From: Bacteroides sp. SM23_62
Lineage (GTDB): Bacteria; Bacteroidota; Bacteroidia; Bacteroidales; SM23-62
Length of the DNA: 40,543 nucleotides
NCBI GenBank assembly: GCA_001303955.1
Contig: LJUP01000040.1
Location: 1-40,543, forward strand
Direction: 5' to 3'
The notes beneath the pieces were generated by a model, which searched no databases, had not been told where the DNA came from, and saw only the letters and a list, made by a program, of their open reading frames with translations. The number at the start of each line of letters is the position of its first letter. The stretch's first letter is position 1. The translations under genes were made by a program, and so were the position numbers. Below, one piece after another: positions 25,096 to 33,346 of the stretch.

Positions 25096-28000
25096 TTATA
25101 AGCATCTGATGATGAAATCTCCCCTTTTCCTTACAGGCAGTTCTATGGTCCATTCATCATAAGGGATAAAAGGCTTTTCAATTATCAATTCCCTGCCGGT
25201 GAGACGGTCTTCATGGGGTAGGACAAGCCGGATTAAAATCCTGTCAGGTTCATACCATGCCGGAAGGTCCCTGCCTGTTGCTTGATCTTTCCCAAGACTC
25301 CTGTCGTAATGGTATTTAAGATGTATTTCCCTTTTACTGGAAATATAGGACTCAACATGCAAATCAAACATGCCGTAAACTGTGGGAAAGTTGACAAGCT
25401 TGATCTCTTTGCCTTCTTGTAACCATCCACCCGGAATGGAAGAGAGCAAAAACAAACCTCCATCGGGAAGTCCATTCTCATCCCTTACTTCATCGATTAA
25501 GCTTTTTCTGATAAGCCAGAGTCCTTCTCCGGCACCGGCTCCCAGGGGTTCTGTAAAAGAGCTGTGTCCATGAAGGTAACTCTCAATGCTGTACATCCCG
25601 AAATTCCACAGGGCTTCCCTGACGACCCGTTCATATTCCTTCCAGTCAAGGCGTTCGGGATGGAATCCTGACACTTCCTGTACGGTATGTCCATTTTGAC
25701 TTGTGGCATGAATCATATACGATTCAAGAGCCGCAAGTGCTTTGGTCCGGTTATTAATATCCATTTTTGAGCGTTCTATGTATTCATTGACATTGCCAAT
25801 TGCATAAACTGCGTCAAGGCCGGTATAGAAACGGGGCAAACCACCGAAAAGTCCGCCGTGATTCTCCGTATAATCAGTAATCCATTCACTCGGAAGCGCA
25901 GCGTCCCTGTATTTAAAAGTTCCCAGGTGTAAAAACAGGGGGGCAAAAAGATTATAGTAGTTACCGAGTTCATCATCGGTTATTCGTTCAAAGGGGCCTT
26001 CATGATTCCCGGGTTTATTCTCTACCTCCAGCGCAAAAGGCAAAAACGGGGGAGATGATTGTTCATCCAGTACCTCATGCATAACTTCAATAAGGCGCTT
26101 TTTGTAATCCCCGGCTTCCTGGCTAAAATCATCTGCAGCCTGCTGAAGTTCTTTCAGTCCTGATCGTCTGAACACATCTGAGGTTTCTATTAAGCCTTTC
26201 AAACAGGTACCATTTGAGTAAAGGCTGTAGGCGGGTGTGGAAATATCTCCTCCGTAGACATGACCTGGCAGCAGACCTTTGCCAATCAGGGAGCGTTCCC
26301 TTTCATTTTCCGTTCTTGCATTTATGGTCCAGTAACCGTTTTTAATAAGCGCTGGCGAAATACGCTCAAGCCAGGTCTTATCGCCGACAAGGCGTGCAAC
26401 TGCAGCAGCGTACCAGGAACTGAGCCCGTTACGGTATTGGTGATGATGATCACTCTTGTCAAGATTTTCTTCGGAAAGAATGATCTCGGCCTGTCGTTTT
26501 GCTTCCTCTCCTTTTCCCCAAAGCGCATGGGCTACAGTTGACCATCCTTCTTCTATGCCAAAATAGTAGTGGCAATAAATATAGGAACCATAACTTAACC
26601 TGTCTTTACCATTCAGCTGAATTCTTGTAATAGAAGAGATCTGGGTTAACCATGAATCAATCTTCCTGTTCCATTCAACAGATGGCAGATATGCATAGGC
26701 TCCATCATACAGAATGGCATTCCATTTCTTCTGGAAATTATTACAGGCTTTATAAAATTCCTTCCCGGTAACGGGTTCTGATAAATTTTCAGTCCTTACC
26801 TGGGGTGTAGATAAAAATATCTCGGGATTTTCGGCATCAAATTCAAGAAATGTTTCTGAAATACCGCTATGTAAGATTTGAATGGGTACACTGGAGCGTA
26901 CAACCACAGATCCTGTTTCATCCATTAATACATGATCGCTTTTATTAGCAAGGTTCGGCCCGGATGTGAAGTACGGGATGAATGTACGGGCCTGGGAACG
27001 GTCACCCCAGAAATAAGCGTTGGCTCTTTTCCCGTGCCCGATTAAAAGATTTGCCTCCCGCTTTGGATCCTCCAGATTAAGCTGCACAAATATCTGTGGT
27101 ATGCCATCCATCTCCTCAGAGAATAATCTTTGAATGATTTTTTTCTTATCGCCGTCAGGAGACTGGTAATTCCATTCAATGATTAACATGGGCAGGAAAC
27201 GTCCGTTTTTGTTTTCGAAAAAACTTGTTTTTGCCGATAAAGGTGCCGGCCGAATGATCTCATTTCCTATGCGAATGGCCGGAGCAAACCAGATATCTTT
27301 TCTCAACTGCCAGTCGCTAGAAATGCCTGAACTGTCACTCCCGGGCCAGACAACAAACCATTGCCCGTTGTGATAGGCATATCCCGGATTCGCATCATGG
27401 ATGCCGGCTAAAAGAATCTTCTGGTAATCAAGGGGAAGTGCCATTGATTCAAGTTCCTTCCAGGTGAGCTCTTTTTGGCCAGGCTCTTTTAACAGATCCA
27501 TGACCGGGTCAGTCATTTTTTCTTTCTGATCTTCAATCTCATCTGGCGTAAAATTGATGTTCCTGACATGTGAGGGCAAGGCCCCACCAAATTTCCCCGA
27601 TTCAATGAGTTTAAAGTTTCCAAGTTCACGCATGTTTTCCGTATCTATGGCGGCCTCTTTCACTACAACAATCTGATCCCAGTGCTCATCCCTGTCGGGC
27701 ATACCGTTGACCCCCCCATTTCTGCTTACCCTGAACCTGTATGGAACTCCCTCCACAAATATATCGGCCGGGATGGACCAGGGAACTGCCTTGAGATCTT
27801 GAAAAAGGCCGGCCGGTAAAGGTTTACCAATAAGAATAGCGCCTTTATCCCCGATTTTTTTCCAGGTTTTCTGTTCCTTCCTTTCCAGGATCAGGGAGCC
27901 TGGTTCAAAAGAATGATTCCCGAAGCGAAGGAAAAGAACACGCGGTGGATCCGGGGCATCGGGAGGTTCTATTATCCCCTCACCAGATTCCATCATAATT

Positions 28001-28158
28001 TGATGAAGCCATGGTTTCCTTTCTGCTTTCAGTCCCACCATTTCCTCCATCGATTGCTGTTCCACTCCCGGCTTGTGCATGCCGGCTTTACAACCAATGA
28101 GGGCAAACATGAAGACCAGTACGGTCAACCCTGATATGAATCTTCTGTTCTGTGGCAT
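25096..28158 (-). CDS. Large lipoprotein of unknown family, possible six-hairpin glycosidase
   Basis: Predicted lipoprotein (FALIGC) of about 1020 residues; the ATG at 28158 (MPQNRRF) and one two codons earlier (28164) are both possible. The N-terminal half is beta-rich, with strands such as WFVVWPGSDSSG and IQRLFSEEMDGIPQIFVQLN. From about residue 490 the sequence turns into paired helices with aromatic and acidic turns (SYGSYIYCHYYFGIEEGW, GLSSWYAAAVARLVGD, HGGLFGGLPRFYTGLDAVY, AGAGEGLWL), which resembles the (alpha/alpha)6 six-hairpin glycosidase fold. A short beta domain ends the protein. I recognise no named family. It is divergent from the GH92 gene and convergent with the GH5 gene. The fold call is an inference from pattern only. 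Confidence 0.6.
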   Translation of the reverse strand: MPQNRRFISGLTVLVFMFALIGCKAGMHKPGVEQQSMEEMVGLKAERKPWLHQIMMESGEGIIEPPDAPDPPRVLFLRFGNHSFEPGSLILERKEQKTWKKIGDKGAILIGKPLPAGLFQDLKAVPWSIPADIFVEGVPYRFRVSRNGGVNGMPDRDEHWDQIVVVKEAAIDTENMRELGNFKLIESGKFGGALPSHVRNINFTPDEIEDQKEKMTDPVMDLLKEPGQKELTWKELESMALPLDYQKILLAGIHDANPGYAYHNGQWFVVWPGSDSSGISSDWQLRKDIWFAPAIRIGNEIIRPAPLSAKTSFFENKNGRFLPMLIIEWNYQSPDGDKKKIIQRLFSEEMDGIPQIFVQLNLEDPKREANLLIGHGKRANAYFWGDRSQARTFIPYFTSGPNLANKSDHVLMDETGSVVVRSSVPIQILHSGISETFLEFDAENPEIFLSTPQVRTENLSEPVTGKEFYKACNNFQKKWNAILYDGAYAYLPSVEWNRKIDSWLTQISSITRIQLNGKDRLSYGSYIYCHYYFGIEEGWSTVAHALWGKGEEAKRQAEIILSEENLDKSDHHHQYRNGLSSWYAAAVARLVGDKTWLERISPALIKNGYWTINARTENERERSLIGKGLLPGHVYGGDISTPAYSLYSNGTCLKGLIETSDVFRRSGLKELQQAADDFSQEAGDYKKRLIEVMHEVLDEQSSPPFLPFALEVENKPGNHEGPFERITDDELGNYYNLFAPLFLHLGTFKYRDAALPSEWITDYTENHGGLFGGLPRFYTGLDAVYAIGNVNEYIERSKMDINNRTKALAALESYMIHATSQNGHTVQEVSGFHPERLDWKEYERVVREALWNFGMYSIESYLHGHSSFTEPLGAGAGEGLWLIRKSLIDEVRDENGLPDGGLFLLSSIPGGWLQEGKEIKLVNFPTVYGMFDLHVESYISSKREIHLKYHYDRSLGKDQATGRDLPAWYEPDRILIRLVLPHEDRLTGRELIIEKPFIPYDEWTIELPVRKRGDFIIRCL

Positions 28159-28177
28159 GTGCATTTCTTATGATTAC

Positions 28178-28205
28178 CTGTTGATATTGAGTTTGCTATC
28201 AACAG
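28178..28205. promoter_or_regulatory. Palindrome in the divergent region between the six-hairpin-like and GH92 genes
   Basis: Perfect inverted repeat CTGTTGATA (28178-28186) and TATCAACAG (28197-28205) with a 10-base spacer, 20 bp upstream of the minus-strand start at 28158. The geometry resembles an operator for a dimeric repressor or activator. A TAAGTTTG (28221-28228) on the plus strand matches the -7 consensus for the GH92 direction, but no -33 element sits at the right distance. Confidence 0.4.
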
Positions 28206-28380
28206 TAAGTTACCGCAAAATAAGTTTGAAACCGCATCATTGGTCAATAAGTCAACCGGGCATCACAAACGGCCCAGCTGCAATGTAGCATCTGTTTCAA
28301 GCTTTTGCAGATTTCTTTGTATCTTATTTCTGGAAAAGGAAGGCTCAGATCTTAAAACCATAGTTTAAAATGAACTGCTA

Positions 28381-30696
28381 ATGTTGCATGTAGCCAAATT
28401 TGTATGTGCAGGATCCATATTCCTTCTTTCAGGTTGTGGACATAATCCGCCGGGTATTAACCATGCTGATTTAACCGAATATGTAAATCCTTTGATGGGC
28501 ACGGATTCAGAGTTTGCCTTGTCAAATGGCAATACATATCCTGCCATTGCGCTACCCTGGGGGATGAATTTCTGGACCCCTATGACAGCTGATTACGGTG
28601 ATGGGTGGACCTATAAATACCGTGACCACAGGATCAATGGATTCAAGCAAACCCACCAGCCCAGTCCCTGGATAAACGACTATGCCGCCTTTGCATTGAT
28701 GGCAGTAACCGGAGATCTGGAGTTTACCCAGGAAAACAGAGCCTCATGGTTTTCACATAAGGCAGAAACGGTAAGGCCCCACTATTACAGTGTTTATCTG
28801 GCCGATCACGATACAAAAGTTGAAATTACGCCAACACAGAGGGCTGCGGCCTTTAAATTCACCTTCCCGGAAAGCGATACCTCCTACATCCTGCTGGATG
28901 CATTTAAAGAAGGTTCCATGGTTACCATTATTCCTGAAGAAAGAAAGATTGTAGGCCATTGCCGGAATAACCACGGAGGGGTTCCCCTGAACTTTCATAA
29001 TTATTTCATTGCTGTTTTCGATAAGGAATTTGAATTAACACATACCTGGAACGATACTACCTTAAAGAAGAACAACCTTTTTGAAGAAGCCGGCCATGTT
29101 GGAGCCATTGTTGGTTTTAAAACAAGGTCCGGCGAAACGGTCAATGTTAAAGTAGCATCTTCGTTTATCAGCCTGGGTCAGGCAGAACTCAACCTCTCAA
29201 GGGAAATCGGCGACAGAAGCTTCGAGGAAGTTAAAAGGGAAGGGCAAAGGATATGGAACGAAGAATTAAGCAGGATCCAGGTTGAGGGTGATAATATCGA
29301 TCATATCAGGACCTTCTATTCCACATTGTACAGGGTCCTGTTATTTCCCCGCAGGTTTTATGAGTTAAACGGCAAGGATGAAATCATTCATTACAGTCCC
29401 TATAATGGGGAAGTCCTGCCTGGATATATGTTTACGGATAATGGTTTCTGGGATACTTTCCGGGCCGTTTTTCCATTTTTCACGCTGATGTATCCGGAAC
29501 TTAATGCCCGTATCATGGAGGGACTGGCAAATACTTACAGGGAAAGCGGCTGGCTGCCTGAATGGGCAAGTCCCGGCCACAGGGCTTGCATGATCGGTTC
29601 AAATTCGGCATCCCTTATTGCAGATTCATACCTGAAGGGGATCAGGGGCTACGATATCGAAACCCTCTATGAAGCCCTTGTAAAAAATACGGATTCGGTA
29701 CATCCCGATATTCATTCTGTAGGTCGTTTTGGATACGAATATTATAACCAGCTGGGATATATACCCTATGATGTAAACATATTTGAAAATACCGCCCGGA
29801 CCCTGGAATATGCCTATGCCGATTTCTGTCTTTGGAAGTTGGCCTCAGCGCTGAAAAGACCGGACGAAGAAATACAACTGTTCAAAGCAAGAGCCATGAA
29901 TTACATGAATGTATTCGATCAGGAGTCTGGCTGGATGCATGGCAGGAATCAGGATGGTTCATTCCAGCGTCCTTTTAATCCTTTTAAATGGGGAGATGCA
30001 TTTACCGAAGGCAATAGTATACATTATACATGGAGCGTTTTTCATGATATTGAGGGACTGATCAGGTTAATGGGAGGCAAGGAATATTTTGTCAGCAGGC
30101 TGGATACGGTCTTTCATCTGCCTCCCGTATTTGATGATTCCTATTATGGATTCCCCATCCACGAAATAAGGGAGATGCAGATAGTGAATATGGGCAATTA
30201 TGCACACGGGAACCAGCCCATCCAACACATGCTCTATTTGTACAATTTTGCAGGCGAACCCTGGAAAACGCAGATGAGGGTCAGGGAGGTAATGAATAAA
30301 CTTTATGCTCCGGTCCCGGATGGTTATTGTGGCGATGAGGATAACGGACAGACATCCGCATGGTATGTTTTCAGTGCGCTGGGATTTTATCCTGTCTGTC
30401 CGGGTTCAGGTGAATACGTTATCGGTTCTCCATTGTTTAAAAAGGCTACCATACAGCTTGAATATGGGAATACATTGGTCCTGGATGCTGAGAAGAACAG
30501 TTCTGGGAATATATATGTTGATGAGGTATCTGTTCGCGGAGAAAGACTCGACCGGAACTATTTTAACCATGCTGAATTATTAAAAGGAGGCGTCATTCAT
30601 TTTAAAATGGATGATCAACCCAATAAAAATAGAGGTGTGGCTGAAGTGTCATATCCCTATTCCATGTCACGCGAATTGAACAAATCAAGAAAGTGA
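28381..30696 (+). CDS. GH92 alpha-mannosidase, lipoprotein
   Basis: Family 92 exo-alpha-mannosidases are calcium-dependent and trim N-glycans or mannans. The 771 residues fit the family, with a lipobox LLSGC (Cys19). Conserved blocks: VNPLMGT and YPAIALPWGMNFWTP at the start, the Glu-bearing EGNSIHYTW (about 543-551), NYAHGNQPIQHMLYLYNFAG, and the C-terminal signature YCGDEDNGQTSAWYVFSALG (about 650-670), whose Asp pair acts as general base. It is followed after 50 bp by the ceramidase-like gene in the same direction, so the two are probably one operon. The linkage cleaved (1,2, 1,3 or 1,6) cannot be told from these motifs. Confidence 0.95.
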   Translation: MLHVAKFVCAGSIFLLSGCGHNPPGINHADLTEYVNPLMGTDSEFALSNGNTYPAIALPWGMNFWTPMTADYGDGWTYKYRDHRINGFKQTHQPSPWINDYAAFALMAVTGDLEFTQENRASWFSHKAETVRPHYYSVYLADHDTKVEITPTQRAAAFKFTFPESDTSYILLDAFKEGSMVTIIPEERKIVGHCRNNHGGVPLNFHNYFIAVFDKEFELTHTWNDTTLKKNNLFEEAGHVGAIVGFKTRSGETVNVKVASSFISLGQAELNLSREIGDRSFEEVKREGQRIWNEELSRIQVEGDNIDHIRTFYSTLYRVLLFPRRFYELNGKDEIIHYSPYNGEVLPGYMFTDNGFWDTFRAVFPFFTLMYPELNARIMEGLANTYRESGWLPEWASPGHRACMIGSNSASLIADSYLKGIRGYDIETLYEALVKNTDSVHPDIHSVGRFGYEYYNQLGYIPYDVNIFENTARTLEYAYADFCLWKLASALKRPDEEIQLFKARAMNYMNVFDQESGWMHGRNQDGSFQRPFNPFKWGDAFTEGNSIHYTWSVFHDIEGLIRLMGGKEYFVSRLDTVFHLPPVFDDSYYGFPIHEIREMQIVNMGNYAHGNQPIQHMLYLYNFAGEPWKTQMRVREVMNKLYAPVPDGYCGDEDNGQTSAWYVFSALGFYPVCPGSGEYVIGSPLFKKATIQLEYGNTLVLDAEKNSSGNIYVDEVSVRGERLDRNYFNHAELLKGGVIHFKMDDQPNKNRGVAEVSYPYSMSRELNKSRK

Positions 30697-30746
30697 ATAT
30701 CAAGAGTGGTTTTTATTGTAATTTTAGACTTCATTAAAATCAAGCT

Positions 30747-32168
30747 ATGAAATACGCTGATAGACTTTTGCTGTTTGCCGCAGTGATGGCTTTTATCACC
30801 ATTCAATCATGTAATATGAAATCATCAAAATCTGATTCCGGGTTTATGGTCGGAATGGCAGAGATGAACTATACACCGGAAGTGGGACTTAACCTTGTAG
30901 GGAATTACCGCGGGGATGATTATGCCTCCAGGGGGATCCATGATTCCCTGTACGCCCGGGCGCTGGTCGTCAAGGGAGAAAACGGGATGAAGGCAGCGAT
31001 TTTAACCATTGATATATGCATTATCAACAAGGAAACGACAAACTACATGAGGGATTATATTGAGTCGGAGACCGGGATTGAGAAGGGGAATATCATGATA
31101 CTGGCCACACACACCCACAGCGGGCCTGAGTCCGGCCTCTCGGCACCCAGGGCCAAGGAATACATGCTAAAGGCTGCGGATGCCGTGATCCTGGCCAATG
31201 AGCGCCTGGCCCCGTCGGTGGTATATGTAGGACGCAGCACCGAGGACAGGATCTCACATAACCGGCGGCTCAAATGCAAAGACGGAACAACCCATATGAC
31301 CTGGGAAGGTGTGGATCCTGATTTCGTCGAATGTTCCTGGGGATCCAAGGACCCGGAGGTGATAACCTTTACGGTAAACCAGGAGGGTAAGGACATCGGT
31401 TCTGTTGTCAATTTCGGCTGTCATGTCACCACACTGACGGGCAGTAACTGGCTGTATTCGGCAGATTTCCCGGGCTATATGGTAGAATCCATCAGAAAAG
31501 TCAAAGGTGAAGATTATCTTCCCATGTTTTTCAATGGACCATGTGGCAATGTAACACAGATAGATAATGAGATCGGTTTCCTTGATACTTACCAGGAGGC
31601 CCAAAGGATCGGGTACCTTCTCGGGGTCAGTGCCCTGGAAGCCATCAAGGATCAAAGTCCTGTCGAAGGCGGGGTTGTCCTCGTTTCTCAGGAATTTGTG
31701 CCCTTAAAGCGGATCACCATCACGGATGAACAACTGGCCTGGGCCGAAGAGGTAATGGAAAGAGTGGCCAGGGAGGGTATGCCCCCCTTGCAGCAGGATG
31801 GCATACCCGATGAAATGTATGCGGAGAACTGGATCAAAATGCATGAAATACAGGACCAGGTAGACAGTATTGAGGTTCAGGTCATCCGGGTTGGAGACCT
31901 GGCATTTGTGGGACTAACCGGTGAGCCCTTCAATGAGTTCGGTATAGAAATCAAGGCCAAATCCCCCTGTCCGAATACCATCGTAATGGGTCTTGCCAAC
32001 GATTATACCAGTTATTTTCCGACAGAAGAATCTTTTACACAGGGTCCCGGAGGATTCACCCCGATGATTACGGGATATGAAACCACACCTGGGACTACCA
32101 TCTATGAAATCGGTTCGGGAGAAGCCATCGCGGCGGCGGCTGTCAGGCAGCTTGAGGAACTGTTTTAA
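30747..32168 (+). CDS. Neutral/alkaline ceramidase-like lipoprotein
   Basis: Similar to the N-terminal domain of neutral/alkaline ceramidases, zinc amidases that free the fatty acid from ceramide. The lipobox is TIQSC (Cys22). The opening MVGMAEMNYTPEVG and zinc-site pieces ILATHTHSGPE (His122, His124) and NFGCHVTTL are present. The block that in true ceramidases reads CGDVSPN is here PCGNVTQID, so the catalytic Ser is replaced by Thr and the Asp by Asn. The C-terminal Ig-like domain of the eukaryotic enzyme is missing (473 residues). Many such proteins occur in glycan-degradation loci of Bacteroidota and Planctomycetota without known function. Its stop overlaps the end of the convergent sulfatase pseudogene. 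Confidence 0.8.
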   Translation: MKYADRLLLFAAVMAFITIQSCNMKSSKSDSGFMVGMAEMNYTPEVGLNLVGNYRGDDYASRGIHDSLYARALVVKGENGMKAAILTIDICIINKETTNYMRDYIESETGIEKGNIMILATHTHSGPESGLSAPRAKEYMLKAADAVILANERLAPSVVYVGRSTEDRISHNRRLKCKDGTTHMTWEGVDPDFVECSWGSKDPEVITFTVNQEGKDIGSVVNFGCHVTTLTGSNWLYSADFPGYMVESIRKVKGEDYLPMFFNGPCGNVTQIDNEIGFLDTYQEAQRIGYLLGVSALEAIKDQSPVEGGVVLVSQEFVPLKRITITDEQLAWAEEVMERVAREGMPPLQQDGIPDEMYAENWIKMHEIQDQVDSIEVQVIRVGDLAFVGLTGEPFNEFGIEIKAKSPCPNTIVMGLANDYTSYFPTEESFTQGPGGFTPMITGYETTPGTTIYEIGSGEAIAAAAVRQLEELF

Positions 32169-33192
32169 TGGCCCGTATCCGAATCTGCTGCCGCATCAGG
32201 ATATGCAAACATCCCTCTGAATTTCAGCGGGATGTTTGATTTATATTGTTTCCCGATATTGGCTTCAATTTGCTCAGCCAGCTTGTCCAGGTTCCAGGAG
32301 TCAGGTTTCTGGGAAGGAGGGAATTCCTTAACGGTCTCAAATGCCTGCTGCACGACGGCAAGGCCCAGGTAAATGCAGGGTGCGTTGTATTCCCACCCTT
32401 CATTGTAAACATTTGAACCGATATCGGCACATTTAAAGGGATCTCTCCGCAGATTGAAAATTTTGGAGCCCTCAGCGTCACGAATGGTTCACGCAAGATA
32501 TCAAAGTAGGATGCTCTCTGCCCCATAAAAACCATTTTCCAGTCACCGACACGCACAGCCATGACTTCAGCACCATCCCCGATGTAGAAGAATTTGTCCC
32601 CGGGTCCCCTGTCCGTTCCACCTAACAAAAAACGGGGTTCCGTCTGCAACGGCGTCCCTGATGGACCTGATAGCCTCAGCTACTGTCTCATCATCCACGG
32701 TTTCCATCCGCTTATCGTTAATGGTCCTGTATCTTCAATCCTGCCATCGCCGTAGCTATGGATTACCCCTCTTGGTCCGAATTTTTCCTTGAACCAGGGC
32801 ATTTGAGGGTAATCCTCATGCTCGGGCTCATCCTCGGCGTTCAAATGGTGCAGATTGCCGTAAAACTCATCGGATACTCTTCCATTAAACCCATATCTGC
32901 ACCCGGAAGGCCCACTTTGGTAAGACCTGTCCTGAACGGATTCTGACCTGTGATAAAAGCAGCCCGTCCTGCTGTACAACTTTGCTGACCGTAATAATCA
33001 GTAAACATAACGCCCTCTTTCGCAATGCGATAGATGTTGGGTGTTTTGTACCCCATTTGCCCGTGACTGTATGCACTTGCATTCCAAAATCCGATATCAT
33101 CCCCCCCAGATGACGAGAATATTCGGTTTTTCCTGCGAGAAAGCATGCAAGCCCAGAAGGCAAATAAACATGTTAATTAGTAGTTTTTTCAT
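32165..33192 (-). pseudogene. Sulfatase (S1 family), frameshifted with an internal deletion
   Basis: The minus strand opens at 33192 with a signal peptide ([14 protein letters not shown], ending AFSQEK) and PNILVIWG, then shifts frame at a run of seven G (plus-strand C at 33101-33107). [17 protein letters not shown] and the formylglycine motif SCTAGRAAF follow, so the enzyme was once an active-type S1 sulfatase. Further shifts separate [40 protein letters not shown], the late core GDGAEVMAVRVGDWKMVFMG, and the C-terminal AFETVKEFPPSQKPDSWNL. About 200 residues between GTPFFV and the late core are gone. It overlaps the ceramidase-like stop by a few bases. A second relic of a close relative is at 38984-39272. 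Confidence 0.88.
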
Positions 33193-33346
33193 TGCATTCA
33201 TTATAAAGTGGATATTCATTAATCGGCTGTAACATTGTAAAAAGGCCATATATATAACACAATATTATTTATTCGGCTGCTAATCAGATGCTCCCCTGAG
33301 TACTTGGGATAATATAAATAATTGTTAAAACCGAAATTCATCCCAT

